Assembly (NCBI GenBank): GCA_003345545.1
Contig: PRDH01000081.1
Location: 1-64,000 of the forward strand
Length of the DNA: 64,000 bases
Direction of reading: 5' to 3'
Source of the DNA: Candidatus Thorarchaeota archaeon
Lineage (GTDB): Archaea > Asgardarchaeota > Thorarchaeia > Thorarchaeales > Thorarchaeaceae
The notes under the pieces are model-generated. The model had not been told where the DNA came from, did no database searches, and saw nothing but the letters and a program-made list of their open reading frames with translations. Positions 1-9,307 of this stretch are shown piece after piece. The translations under genes were made by a program, and so were the position numbers. The stretch's first letter is position 1, and the number at the start of each line of letters is the position of its first letter.

Positions 1-2
1 CG

Positions 3-539
3 GTTGGAACAGTGAGATGGGGGATTCAAGTCCGTGCTGGGAAGATTGACCTAGGACTTGACGAGCTCATTGACTCTCCTATCATGGTGAGCGAACGTGA
101 TCCGACCCTGTTCAGGGTTGAAACGACTACTCCCACAGTGTCTCTGGCCGTCATAAGCAGGTCTGATGCTCCCGTCTATTGGGGATATGTAGCCAGTCGA
201 ACTGGAAGCCTGCTTGAGCTACTTAAGGACTCCAGCGATACGACACGAATCGGCTTCTCGAGAAAGGCACCCCCCTTCCAGAGACTGGAGAAAGATCTGA
301 AGTCCACAGTATCCAATACGGGCTCAGTCCTTGCTGTATTTGGAAGCCCAGACAGAGGTATCCTTGAGCTCTGTGACTCAGAGAGAGAGGAAGTCAAACA
401 CCATATTGACTTCTGGGCAAATACGATAGATGATCAAGGGTCCGAAACTGTCCGTCTGGAAGAGGCCCTTACAGTCAGCCTAGGTCTCTTGAACAACACA
501 GTAGGAAAGGTGATTGCACGACCTGGCTTCTATGGGTAA
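3..539 (+). CDS. C-terminal part of COG2106/DUF171 SPOUT-type RNA methyltransferase (truncated by window edge)
   Basis: C-terminal SPOUT-like motifs 'LAVFGSPDRGILEL...DFWANTIDDQGSETVRLEEALTVSLGLLN'; archaeal homologues commonly precede rpl3; frame open to the left edge. Confidence 0.75.
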   Translation, partial: VGTVRWGIQVRAGKIDLGLDELIDSPIMVSERDPTLFRVETTTPTVSLAVISRSDAPVYWGYVASRTGSLLELLKDSSDTTRIGFSRKAPPFQRLEKDLKSTVSNTGSVLAVFGSPDRGILELCDSEREEVKHHIDFWANTIDDQGSETVRLEEALTVSLGLLNNTVGKVIARPGFYG

Positions 540-589
540 TCTGTTCTCATACGCGACCTTTTTAGATGAATAGGGAAGCATCTATCAAC

Positions 590-603
590 TCGATGCGCAT
601 CGA
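590..603. promoter_or_regulatory. 14-bp perfect palindrome TCGATGCGCATCGA upstream of the glycyl radical enzyme gene, nested in GGGAAGC/GCTTCCC inverted repeat (573-579/619-625)
   Basis: Read directly from sequence; lies 26-56 bp upstream of ATG at 629. Confidence 0.5.
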
Positions 604-628
604 AGAAGATTAGCCGAGGCTTCCCACA

Positions 629-2995
629 ATGCAGACTGAACGTGTCCAACGACTACGAGAACAGAGTGTGAGCACAAAGCCCTATATCTGCACAGAACGT
701 GCTGAACTCCTAACCGACTTCTATCAGAGTGGCGGAGCAGACACGGTTTCCACTCCAGTTGCGAGGGCACTGGCCTTCAAGCACATCCTCGAGAACAAGA
801 CAATCATCATCAATGATGGGGAGTTGATAGTAGGCGAACGCGGTTCAGCCCCACGAGCCACCCCCACTTATCCTGAGTTGTGTTGTCATTCAGTCAATGA
901 CCTTGAGATAGCCAGCTCACGAGAGCGAACCCCCTTTCTGGTTACCAACGAGGCTCTCAGTACATATCGTGATGAGATTATTCCGTTCTGGGCTGGCAGG
1001 ACAATGCGCGAACGTGTCTTTAGTGCAATGTCTGATGAGTGGATGAGCGCTTTTGAGGCCGGCGTTTTCACAGAGTTCATGGAACAGCGAGCTCCTGGCC
1101 ATGCAATTCTTGATGATAAGATCTATCGGCGAGGGCTCTTTGAATTCATTGACGACATCAAGCAAGCTCTGTTGAGGCTGGACTATTATAGTGACCCCGA
1201 AGCGTATGCGAAAGAACAAGAACTCAAGGCCATGCAGATTGCCGCAGAGGCAGTAGTATTCTTCGCACAGCGACACGCAGAGAAGGCAAGGGAACTTGTG
1301 GAGTCTGAAACCGATCCTGTCCGCAGAAACGAACTGGTACGGATTGCAGAGATCTGTACCCGCGTTCCCGGAAACGCGCCTCGTACCTTCTGGGAGGCGC
1401 TACAGGCATACTGGTTTGTCCACCTGGGGGTAATCATCGAGCTGAACGTCTGGGACAGTTTCAATCCTGGACGTCTGGATGTGAATCTCAATCCATTCTA
1501 TCTGAAAGGCATCAGTGATGGAACACTCACTAGGGAGTCTGCAAAAGAGCTCTTGCAGTGCTTCTGGGTCAAGTTCAATAACCACCCCGCTCCTCCCAAG
1601 GTGGAGATCACTGAACAGCAGAGCGGCACATACCAGGACTTCGCTCTCATAAACACTGGAGGCCTGAAGCCAGATGGCACGGATGCTGTCAACGAGGTTT
1701 CCTATCTCATCCTTGAGGTCTGTAATGAGATGCGGCTCATACAACCAAGCATCTGCATCCAGATGAGCACGAAGAATCCCGATCGTTTCCTGATGTCTGC
1801 TGTCGATGTTGTGAAGGAAGGTTTCGGTCAGCCCTCCATGTTCAATACTGATATGATCATCAAGGAGTTGCTGCGCGCAGGAAAGTCCATTGAAGATGCT
1901 AGGGCAGGAGGCCCGAGTGGTTGTGTCGAGATTAGTGCCTTTGGGAAAGAGAGCTGTATCTTGACGGGCTACTGCAACTGGCCAAAGATACTCGAGATTA
2001 CACTGCACAACGGCATAGATCCTCGCACAGGCAAACAGGTAGGGATTCAGACTGGACGTGCCACTGATTTCAAATCATTTGAGGAGTTGTTCTCTGCGTA
2101 CAAGAAGCAGCTTCGATACTTCATCGATACCAAGATCAAAGGCAACAACATCATTGAACGGCTGTACGCAGAGCATATGCCTGCCCCCTTCATGTCTCTA
2201 TTAATCAACGACTGCATTGCAAAGGGTAAGGATTACCATGATGGTGGTCCCCGCTACAACTCCACGTACATACAAGGTGTGGGAATGGGAACAGTCACCG
2301 ACTCACTCTCCGCAATCAAATACCACATCTTCTGTCAACAGAGCTATACCATGGCTGCATTACTTGAAGCGATGAAAACTGATTTCAGAACAGACGAAGT
2401 CATGAGAATGGCCCTACTGAACAAGACACCAAAGTACGGAAATGATGATGATTTTGCAGATGAGATAGCACGATCAGTGTTCGAGACGTATTTTGATTCG
2501 ATTGATGGTCGTCCAAATACAAAGGGTGGTGAACATCGCGTCAACCTTCTCCCGACCACAGTGCACATCTACTTTGGACAGATGACTGGCGCTACACCTG
2601 ATGGCAGAAAGGCTGGTAGTCCATTGTCTGATGGAATCTCCCCAAGTCATGGTGCTGACAAGAATGGACCTACAGCGGTGATCAAATCTGCTGCAAAGAT
2701 TGACCATTCCAAGACAGGAGGGACGCTCCTCAATCAGAAGTTCATGCCTGACATACTTGCAGGCCAGGAGGGAAGGCGAAAGCTTGCAGATCTTGTCCGT
2801 ACATACTTCAAACTAGGTGGTCATCATATCCAGTTCAATGTCATCAAGGCTGAAACCCTGCGAGATGCGCAAGCTCATCCTGAATCCTATCAGAACCTCA
2901 TCGTCAGAGTGGCTGGTTATTCGGATTACTTCGTCAACATAGGGAAGGACCTGCAAAACGAGATTCTCGCTAGAACCGAACAGAGTCATTTCTAG
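629..2995 (+). CDS. Glycyl radical enzyme (pyruvate formate-lyase/glycerol dehydratase family; hydroxyproline dehydratase-like features)
   Basis: Active-site Cys 'GGPSGCVEISAFGKE', C-terminal glycyl radical motif 'VRVAGYSDYF', 'TGGTLLNQKFMP'. Confidence 0.92.
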   Translation: MQTERVQRLREQSVSTKPYICTERAELLTDFYQSGGADTVSTPVARALAFKHILENKTIIINDGELIVGERGSAPRATPTYPELCCHSVNDLEIASSRERTPFLVTNEALSTYRDEIIPFWAGRTMRERVFSAMSDEWMSAFEAGVFTEFMEQRAPGHAILDDKIYRRGLFEFIDDIKQALLRLDYYSDPEAYAKEQELKAMQIAAEAVVFFAQRHAEKARELVESETDPVRRNELVRIAEICTRVPGNAPRTFWEALQAYWFVHLGVIIELNVWDSFNPGRLDVNLNPFYLKGISDGTLTRESAKELLQCFWVKFNNHPAPPKVEITEQQSGTYQDFALINTGGLKPDGTDAVNEVSYLILEVCNEMRLIQPSICIQMSTKNPDRFLMSAVDVVKEGFGQPSMFNTDMIIKELLRAGKSIEDARAGGPSGCVEISAFGKESCILTGYCNWPKILEITLHNGIDPRTGKQVGIQTGRATDFKSFEELFSAYKKQLRYFIDTKIKGNNIIERLYAEHMPAPFMSLLINDCIAKGKDYHDGGPRYNSTYIQGVGMGTVTDSLSAIKYHIFCQQSYTMAALLEAMKTDFRTDEVMRMALLNKTPKYGNDDDFADEIARSVFETYFDSIDGRPNTKGGEHRVNLLPTTVHIYFGQMTGATPDGRKAGSPLSDGISPSHGADKNGPTAVIKSAAKIDHSKTGGTLLNQKFMPDILAGQEGRRKLADLVRTYFKLGGHHIQFNVIKAETLRDAQAHPESYQNLIVRVAGYSDYFVNIGKDLQNEILARTEQSHF

Positions 2996-3199
2996 TGCTT
3001 CTTCGTGCTCTTACTCTCCCTGCGTCATGTAAGATTGCCACACAATGAGGACACCCCCGTTCCTAGGCCGGATATGCACGTACTGCAAATGGTCTTGAGA
3101 ACAACGTTAAAAAGGATATCAAAACGCGGTCTTAGCCTGTAGTACGAATAGCCCTAGTTGATTGGCCATTCGATACGGATACTAAAAGTGGTGTTTGAG

Positions 3200-4210
3200 T
3201 TGGCGCACAGAAAAAAGGAAGCACCGAGACGTGGCAGTCTAGCATACTTGCCACGAGGTAGGGCCTCTAAATTTGTGCCCCGTATCAAGAATTGGCCTGA
3301 GTATAAGGACTCGGCTGCAAAACTACTCGGCTTCATCGGTTACAAGGCAGGCATGACTCACGCCGTTGTGACAATAAACAATCCTGAGAGTCCATTCAAT
3401 GGACAGGAAACCGTCGTCCCAGTCACAGTGATCGACGCCCCACCGATTAGGCCGTTCTCAGTTCGCGGTTATGAAGCGACTCCCTATGGCTTGAGGCTTG
3501 TATCAGAAGTTCTTGCCAGCAGTTTGTCGGAAGATCTTCGAAAGACATTGCCGCTGCCAAAAGAGTACAGCCATGAAACCAAGATGAATGAGTTCGAGTC
3601 AAAGCTCGACTCGTTTACCGAAATCCGGATGCTTGTACATACTCAGCCAAGACTTGCGGGACTATCGAAGAAGAAGCCTGATGTAACGGAATATAAGGTA
3701 GGCACTGATGGTAATGTCAGAGCGGCCTTTGAGTATGCCAAGAGCATTCTTGGCACCGATGTCCGTGTGGCAGACATCCTTAACGAGGGAATTCTCATTG
3801 ATACGATTGCCGTGACCAAGGGTCATGGTTTTCAGGGCGTAGTCCGCCGTTGGGGTGTTGCAATTCTTCAGCACAAATCTAGAAAGACAAAGCGTGGAGT
3901 AGCCTGTATCGGTCCATGGACCCCATCCAGTATTAGATACACAGTACCTAGATCAGGTCAGACTGGTTTCCACACCCGTACAAGTTACAACAATGAGGTG
4001 CTGAAGATGGGTGAACGTGGCGAGGAAATCACACCCTCTGGTGGATTTGTGAACTACGGAGTGATTCGCGGCGACTACATAATGCTTCATGGATCAGTTC
4101 CTGGTACAATAAAGCGACCAGTGCGACTCAGACTTGCCATACGTCCAAAGATGGGCCAGAAAGAAGGCCCGATGCAGGTGAGTTACATCAGTACTTCATC
4201 GAAGCAGTAG
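3200..4210 (+). CDS. rpl3: 50S ribosomal protein L3 (uL3)
   Basis: 'AHRKKEAPRRGSLAYLPRGRA' N-terminus; 'TKGHGFQGVVRRWGV'; likely TTG start at 3200; first of L3-L4-L23-L2. Confidence 0.95.
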   Translation: MAHRKKEAPRRGSLAYLPRGRASKFVPRIKNWPEYKDSAAKLLGFIGYKAGMTHAVVTINNPESPFNGQETVVPVTVIDAPPIRPFSVRGYEATPYGLRLVSEVLASSLSEDLRKTLPLPKEYSHETKMNEFESKLDSFTEIRMLVHTQPRLAGLSKKKPDVTEYKVGTDGNVRAAFEYAKSILGTDVRVADILNEGILIDTIAVTKGHGFQGVVRRWGVAILQHKSRKTKRGVACIGPWTPSSIRYTVPRSGQTGFHTRTSYNNEVLKMGERGEEITPSGGFVNYGVIRGDYIMLHGSVPGTIKRPVRLRLAIRPKMGQKEGPMQVSYISTSSKQ

Positions 4211-4223
4211 GAGGATGGCATCT

Positions 4224-5015
4224 ATGGCAAATGTAAAGACTTACACATTAACTGGAAAGGCCAGTAAGGAAACAATCGAACTACCGCCCCATTTTGATAC
4301 TCCCTATCGTCCGGATGTAATCAGGAGGGCAGTGTTGGCAGTTCAGTCACGTAGATTCCAACCACATGGTGTTGATGAACTCGCAGGCAAGCGCAACACT
4401 GCTCAGAGTTGGCAGACTGGTCACGCCAAGGCCAGAGTACCAAGAATCAAGGGCAGTGGAACAGGCGCAGCTAACAAAGCGGGCTTTGCTCCTAGTACCG
4501 TGGGTGGCAGAATGGCGCATCCTCCAGAGGCACGAAGAGTCCTTCTTGAGCGTGTGAATGTCAAAGAGAATCGACTGGCCATCCGCTCAGCAATTGCGGC
4601 TACTGCAAACCCGGAGTTCGTGAAGAAGAGAGGCCACAAGATAGACAGTGTACCTATAATCCCCCTCGTTGTGAGTAGCAAGCTTGAATCAGTTGCTACC
4701 ACAAAGGAAGCATATGATACACTTACGGCCTTGGGGCTTGGCGATGATCTTGAGAGAGCTAGCAACGGCCGTATCGTCAGAGCTGGCAAAGGAAAGATGC
4801 GAGGTCGTAAGATGAAGACCCCGAAATCGTTACTGATCGTCGTCGGTACCGACTCTGGAATTGGCGCAGCCGCGAGGAATCTTCCTGGAGTGGACATTAC
4901 TGAAGTCCAGGGTCTGAATGCAGAGCTCTTGGCTCCTGGAACACATGCCGGTCGCCTGGTGGTCTGGACAACTTCAGCCATTGACAGGCTTGGAAAGGAG
5001 AATCTATTCATCTGA
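4224..5015 (+). CDS. rpl4: 50S ribosomal protein L4 (uL4)
   Basis: Archaeal L4 sequence; GGAGG spaced for ATG at 4224; synteny. Confidence 0.95.
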   Translation: MANVKTYTLTGKASKETIELPPHFDTPYRPDVIRRAVLAVQSRRFQPHGVDELAGKRNTAQSWQTGHAKARVPRIKGSGTGAANKAGFAPSTVGGRMAHPPEARRVLLERVNVKENRLAIRSAIAATANPEFVKKRGHKIDSVPIIPLVVSSKLESVATTKEAYDTLTALGLGDDLERASNGRIVRAGKGKMRGRKMKTPKSLLIVVGTDSGIGAAARNLPGVDITEVQGLNAELLAPGTHAGRLVVWTTSAIDRLGKENLFI

Positions 5016-5026
5016 GGTGAGCTATC

Positions 5027-5290
5027 ATGAGAGATCCAAATGAAGTGATTATCCGACCAGTTGTGACAGAGGCCAGTCTTGAGGCCGTTGATAGAGAGAA
5101 TAAGCTTGTATTCTATGTTGCTTTCAATGCCAACAAGAACACGATTCGGTGGGCAGTGGAATCCCTCTACGATGTTGTAGTGGCTAAAGTGAACACGCTC
5201 ATAATGCCTGATGGAAGAAAGAAGGCATTTGTGAGATTGGCACCAGAGTATAGTGCTGCAGAGGTTGCGACCAACCTCGGGATATTCTAA
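5027..5290 (+). CDS. rpl23: 50S ribosomal protein L23 (uL23)
   Basis: 'VIIRPVVTEASLEAVDRENKLVFYVAFNANKNTIRWAVESLYDVVVAKVNTLI'. Confidence 0.95.
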   Translation: MRDPNEVIIRPVVTEASLEAVDRENKLVFYVAFNANKNTIRWAVESLYDVVVAKVNTLIMPDGRKKAFVRLAPEYSAAEVATNLGIF

Positions 5291-5302
5291 GGGGGCTTAT
5301 GA

Positions 5303-6013
5303 ATGGGCAGACGTATACTTGTACAACGAAAAGGGAGAGGTACTACTCAGTGGAGGTCTCCGGGCCACAAGAAGATTGCACCGGCTCGACATCCCAAATG
5401 GGCACCCGGCAAGACCTATGTGGGAACAATTGTCAATCTCCACCACGAATCAGGTAGAGGAGCACCTCTTGCTATAGTGCGATACGGGGGCGAAACCAAG
5501 CTTCACTACATGGTAGCACCCGAAGGAGCGCAGGTTGGCCAGATACTAGAGTGTGGCGAGAATGCACATCTAGAGAATGGCAACACCATGATGCTTGAAT
5601 ACATCCCAGAAGGCACACCTGTCTATAACATAGAGGGCAGTCCTGGTGACGGTGGGAAGTATGTCAAGGCATCAGGCCTTACTGCGACGATTGTGTCAAT
5701 CGACAAGACAAGGGCAATGATCAGACTTCCAAGCGGCGCCCAGAAGGCATTCAGTCCGCGATGTCGAGCAACAATCGGTATCGTCGCTGGTGGTGGTCGG
5801 CCAGAAAAGCCATTCTTGAGAGCAGGTGCGGCCTGGCATTCTGTCAGCGGAACAGCACAAAAGTGGCCTGTGGTCCGAGGTACTGCGATGAATGCGTGCT
5901 CACATCCACACGGTGGTCATTCTCATAAACCAAAGACGACTAGTAGGAATGATCCTCCCGGTCGTAAGGTGGGTAGCATCGCAGCTCGAAGAACTGGTCT
6001 CAAGTCAAAGTAA
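5303..6013 (+). CDS. rpl2: 50S ribosomal protein L2 (uL2)
   Basis: 'PVVRGTAMNACSHPHGGHSHKPKTTSRNDPPGRKVGSIAARRTG'. Confidence 0.97.
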   Translation: MGRRILVQRKGRGTTQWRSPGHKKIAPARHPKWAPGKTYVGTIVNLHHESGRGAPLAIVRYGGETKLHYMVAPEGAQVGQILECGENAHLENGNTMMLEYIPEGTPVYNIEGSPGDGGKYVKASGLTATIVSIDKTRAMIRLPSGAQKAFSPRCRATIGIVAGGGRPEKPFLRAGAAWHSVSGTAQKWPVVRGTAMNACSHPHGGHSHKPKTTSRNDPPGRKVGSIAARRTGLKSK

Positions 6014-6022
6014 GAATCCATT

Positions 6023-6058
6023 AGAGAAGAGGCTACTCTTCTCTTCTTCTCTTTTTTT
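6023..6058 (+). terminator. Hairpin plus T-tract terminator after rpl2
   Basis: AGAGAAGAG-GCTA-CTCTTCTCT followed by TCTTCTCTTTTTTT. Confidence 0.75.
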
Positions 6059-6129
6059 AACTCAATCAGTACGTGAGTATTACACACAGCCATATGCCAC
6101 TTGTTCCTCAATTGCACAGAGGACTCGCG

Positions 6130-6315
6130 ATGCGGCTCATAGCAGTGCACTTGCCCGATAGGATTCTGGACGATATCCAACAACTGGTCAAAAATGGTCT
6201 CTACCCTAATCGGTCCGAGGCAATCAGAATTGCCATCCGTGACCTTCTGAAACGGGAGCTATGGGACCAAAGCATGCTTCCTAAGGAGCGAATCAGTGAG
6301 GTCGTGGGACAATGA
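6130..6315 (+). CDS. Ribbon-helix-helix (CopG/Arc) transcriptional regulator, CdrS-like context
   Basis: 'MRLIAVHLPDRILDDIQQLVKNGLYPNRSEAIRIAIRDLLKREL'; ATGA overlap with ftsZ start. Confidence 0.85.
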   Translation: MRLIAVHLPDRILDDIQQLVKNGLYPNRSEAIRIAIRDLLKRELWDQSMLPKERISEVVGQ

Positions 6316-7568
6316 CATCTTTCATCGATTCTGCTCGCGAGAACAGCCATATCGAGCGAGGATCCTCTACCTCGCGTGATGTGGGCCAGGCCCGCATCGT
6401 TGTAGTGGGCTGTGGAGGCGCTGGAAACAACACCGTGAAGAGACTCATGACCATAGGAATTCAGGGTGCTGAGTGCATAGCAATCAACACAGATCGACAG
6501 CATTTGGCTGTTACAACAGCGCATAGGAAACTGCTGATTGGTGAGAGAATCACTCGGGGGCTTGGAGCCGGAGGTTATCCCCATGTTGGTCAAGCTGCGG
6601 CAGAGGAGTCTGCGGGGCAGCTGACAGAACTGCTTCGTGATGCTGACCTTGTCTTTATTGCGGCAGGCTTGGGTGGCGGTACAGGGACTGGCAGTGCTCC
6701 TGTTGTTGCAGAGATTGCGAAGAAAAACGATGCCATTGTCGTGGGCGTTGTGACAATGCCCTTCAGTCTCGAACGAACCCGAATCGATAAGGCCAAGGCT
6801 GGCCTTGCTCGCCTGCAGGAAAATGTCGATACAGCAGTAGTAATTGATAATCAGAAGCTCATGGAACTGGTTCCCGATCTCCCATTGGAGGAGGCATTTG
6901 GAGTTGCCGATGAAGTTCTTGCAAACATGGTCAAGGGCATTACTGAGACCATCACTATGCCGAGTCTCATCAATCTGGACTATGCTGATGTACGGTCAAT
7001 CATCTGCAACGGTGGAGTTGCTCTTGTGGGTCTTGGAGAGGCCACAGGACCTGAACGAGTTCACGAGGCAATCAAGAACGCACTCAACAGCCCATTGCTT
7101 GAAGTGGAGTGGGACGGCGCAACTGGTGCCTTGATTCACATCACTGGCGGTCCAGATATGAGCCTTGCAGAGGCCAACAAGGTAGGAGAGATCCTTTCCG
7201 AAAAGATGAGCCCGAATGCGAATGTCATCTGGGGGGCACGTGTTGACCCAAGACTGGGTGGTATACTACGTGTCATGCTCATACTCACTGGTGTGAAGAG
7301 TCCACAGCTACTTCCGCGTTCCAAGGAAGAATCTGGAATTTCAGTGGCAACAAAACGGCTGGCTGAGTATGGGGTTATTGGATCAAGAACAGAAACACTA
7401 GAATTATCTCAAGCACGAGCAAAAGTCTTTGGCAAGCTCCCAGAATCCACTCGTGGAAGCTGGGAAGATCGTCTAAAACCCCTAGAACGGACACTCTCTA
7501 GTCGAAAACAGAACGAATGGGCGAAGAAGAAGGAGCTCGAAGAGCTCGGTCTCCGCAAGCTTCTCTAG
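6312..7568 (+). CDS. ftsZ: Cell division protein FtsZ
   Basis: 'GCGGAGNNTVKRL', tubulin signature 'GGGTGTGSAPVVAEIAK'. Confidence 0.96.
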   Translation: MTSFIDSARENSHIERGSSTSRDVGQARIVVVGCGGAGNNTVKRLMTIGIQGAECIAINTDRQHLAVTTAHRKLLIGERITRGLGAGGYPHVGQAAAEESAGQLTELLRDADLVFIAAGLGGGTGTGSAPVVAEIAKKNDAIVVGVVTMPFSLERTRIDKAKAGLARLQENVDTAVVIDNQKLMELVPDLPLEEAFGVADEVLANMVKGITETITMPSLINLDYADVRSIICNGGVALVGLGEATGPERVHEAIKNALNSPLLEVEWDGATGALIHITGGPDMSLAEANKVGEILSEKMSPNANVIWGARVDPRLGGILRVMLILTGVKSPQLLPRSKEESGISVATKRLAEYGVIGSRTETLELSQARAKVFGKLPESTRGSWEDRLKPLERTLSSRKQNEWAKKKELEELGLRKLL

Positions 7569-7683
7569 ACGAAGCTATCGTGGTGAAGCAATAGAGTTGG
7601 CCGTTTGATGCAGCAATGAACCTAGATTGACCTAGTCATGACTTGAGTTGTCTTCCGTGTCTGCCGATGTTTCTGATTACTGC

Positions 7684-8118
7684 TTATGCAAGACCATGTT
7701 CTTTCAGCCATTCATCCGCAATGGCTGCCACACGTTCGTACAGAGGCCCTGACCCATCTACACCCTCAGGTGTTATTCGTATCTTGTTCATCACTACGAT
7801 GACTCCAGTTTCAGGATAGAAGTTTACGCCTCCTGGTGGAAATGTCTTCTCTAGCTCCTTAGCAAGGCCCTCAAGACTAATCTCTTTCTGGGCTACTGAG
7901 AATGTACTGATACTACTACCATAGATGAAGATCTTCGGGATGTTTGCCCCGCCACCTGCGACAACAACATCTGATAGGATGATGCTCAGGGTTGCCTGAT
8001 CAATTCCCTTGAGAGTGCCTTGGTAGACCTTTCCTTCCTTTGTCGTGACTTCGACTGTTGCACCGACAACCGCTGCTAATTCACGGTTGAAGGTTCTCAT
8101 TGCTGCGACATCTGACAT
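7684..8118 (-). CDS. Sm-like archaeal protein (LSM domain plus C-terminal domain, SmAP3-like)
   Basis: Sm motifs 'GATVEVTTKEGKVYQGTLKGIDQATLSIIL...IPKIFIYGSSIS' plus about 70-aa C-terminal domain. Confidence 0.75.
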   Translation of the reverse strand: MSDVAAMRTFNRELAAVVGATVEVTTKEGKVYQGTLKGIDQATLSIILSDVVVAGGGANIPKIFIYGSSISTFSVAQKEISLEGLAKELEKTFPPGGVNFYPETGVIVVMNKIRITPEGVDGSGPLYERVAAIADEWLKEHGLA

Positions 8119-8338
8119 AAAGTTTCACCACTAAAGCAAATAGCTTTGGAGGTGAGGGCTGCCGGTTTCCTGTTTTAAAATTGCTGATAGAGTCTGAACT
8201 TGTCGAGCACCAAAAGAACACACTGATGCGACCAGTGACTTCTGCGCCACCGCCTCATTGTGTGAACTCAGTCTATCGGGGCTTAAATTGCTTGAACCAT
8301 CATGACAAATCAATTCATACAGGAGCAGTGGGCTTCCT

Positions 8339-9304
8339 ATGGTGACAAGACAGACCCAAGAACTGGCAGAATCAGCAACACGCAAGTCCTCTATCTGGGC
8401 TTCAATTCAGCTCATTAGACTTGGAGCAGTCATGCTATCTATTGCAGTGGTCTGGAGAATAGTTGATCAGTTTGTATTGAATCTTGGCAGCACTTGGATG
8501 AATATTCTCCCCTCAAAGCTGTTCCCGTTCCTAATCATTCTTCGTTTCTTCTGGAAATATCGTCCACGGGAACTTGCATCAGTCCTTGGTCTCTCGCGGG
8601 ATAGAATCCGGGCTCAACTTGCACTCGGGTTTCTAATTGGTGTAGTATTTGCAGTAGGCATTGATTTTGGGGGAACCATTGTATATGCACTGTTCTTCGA
8701 TGCGGCATACCCCCTTGAACTCCGTATCCTGAACCAAGGACTACTCGGGTATACTCTCATCTTCTTCCTAACGAACGCATTTCTTGAAGAAACCCTGTTC
8801 AGAGGTCTTCTCCTGAATGCCTTCAAGACTCGCCTTACAGCAAAGCTGTCAATCATGCTATCCGCCATCGTGTTCGGCATTTGGCATGCTGGCTGGCCTA
8901 TCATCAATGGCGGCTCTGATGTTCTTGGTCAAGTCGCTTCCATTGTATTCTTTACAACTATACTTGGAATACTCTTTGGTGTCTATTATGAGCGCTTCAG
9001 TTCTGCCCGCTCTCTTGTAGGACCAATAACCGTTCACACACTTGCCAACTTCTTCAGTGAGAGTTTCAAACTTGGTCCAGAACCGGTAATTCAAGGTCCA
9101 GATTTGGCCTTTTTGAATAGTGGACTGATGGCATCAACATTTCTAATGTTTCTAATAGTATTCATTCCACTAATCATATTCCTCTGGAAATACAAGATTG
9201 AACAGGTGACAGACATGTTGCAGAGAGTGATAGGTAGGAATGGCAGGGTGACAGCGGGGTATGATGATAGATCCCGCAATACTGACAAGAGGAACGAGGA
9301 ATAG
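8339..9304 (+). CDS. CPBP family intramembrane metalloprotease
   Basis: 'NAFLEETLFRGLLLNAF' and 'SAIVFGIWHAG' motifs in a multi-TM protein. Confidence 0.85.
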   Translation: MVTRQTQELAESATRKSSIWASIQLIRLGAVMLSIAVVWRIVDQFVLNLGSTWMNILPSKLFPFLIILRFFWKYRPRELASVLGLSRDRIRAQLALGFLIGVVFAVGIDFGGTIVYALFFDAAYPLELRILNQGLLGYTLIFFLTNAFLEETLFRGLLLNAFKTRLTAKLSIMLSAIVFGIWHAGWPIINGGSDVLGQVASIVFFTTILGILFGVYYERFSSARSLVGPITVHTLANFFSESFKLGPEPVIQGPDLAFLNSGLMASTFLMFLIVFIPLIIFLWKYKIEQVTDMLQRVIGRNGRVTAGYDDRSRNTDKRNEE

Positions 9305-9307
9305 AAA

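Noticed and set aside
1400-2008. 202-aa antisense ORF inside the glycyl radical enzyme gene
   Set aside because: Overlaps a strongly supported CDS on the other strand; composition looks like a codon-bias artefact.
4421-5011. 196-aa antisense ORF over rpl4
   Set aside because: rpl4 is unambiguous; antisense product is low-complexity Ser/Ala/Arg-rich.
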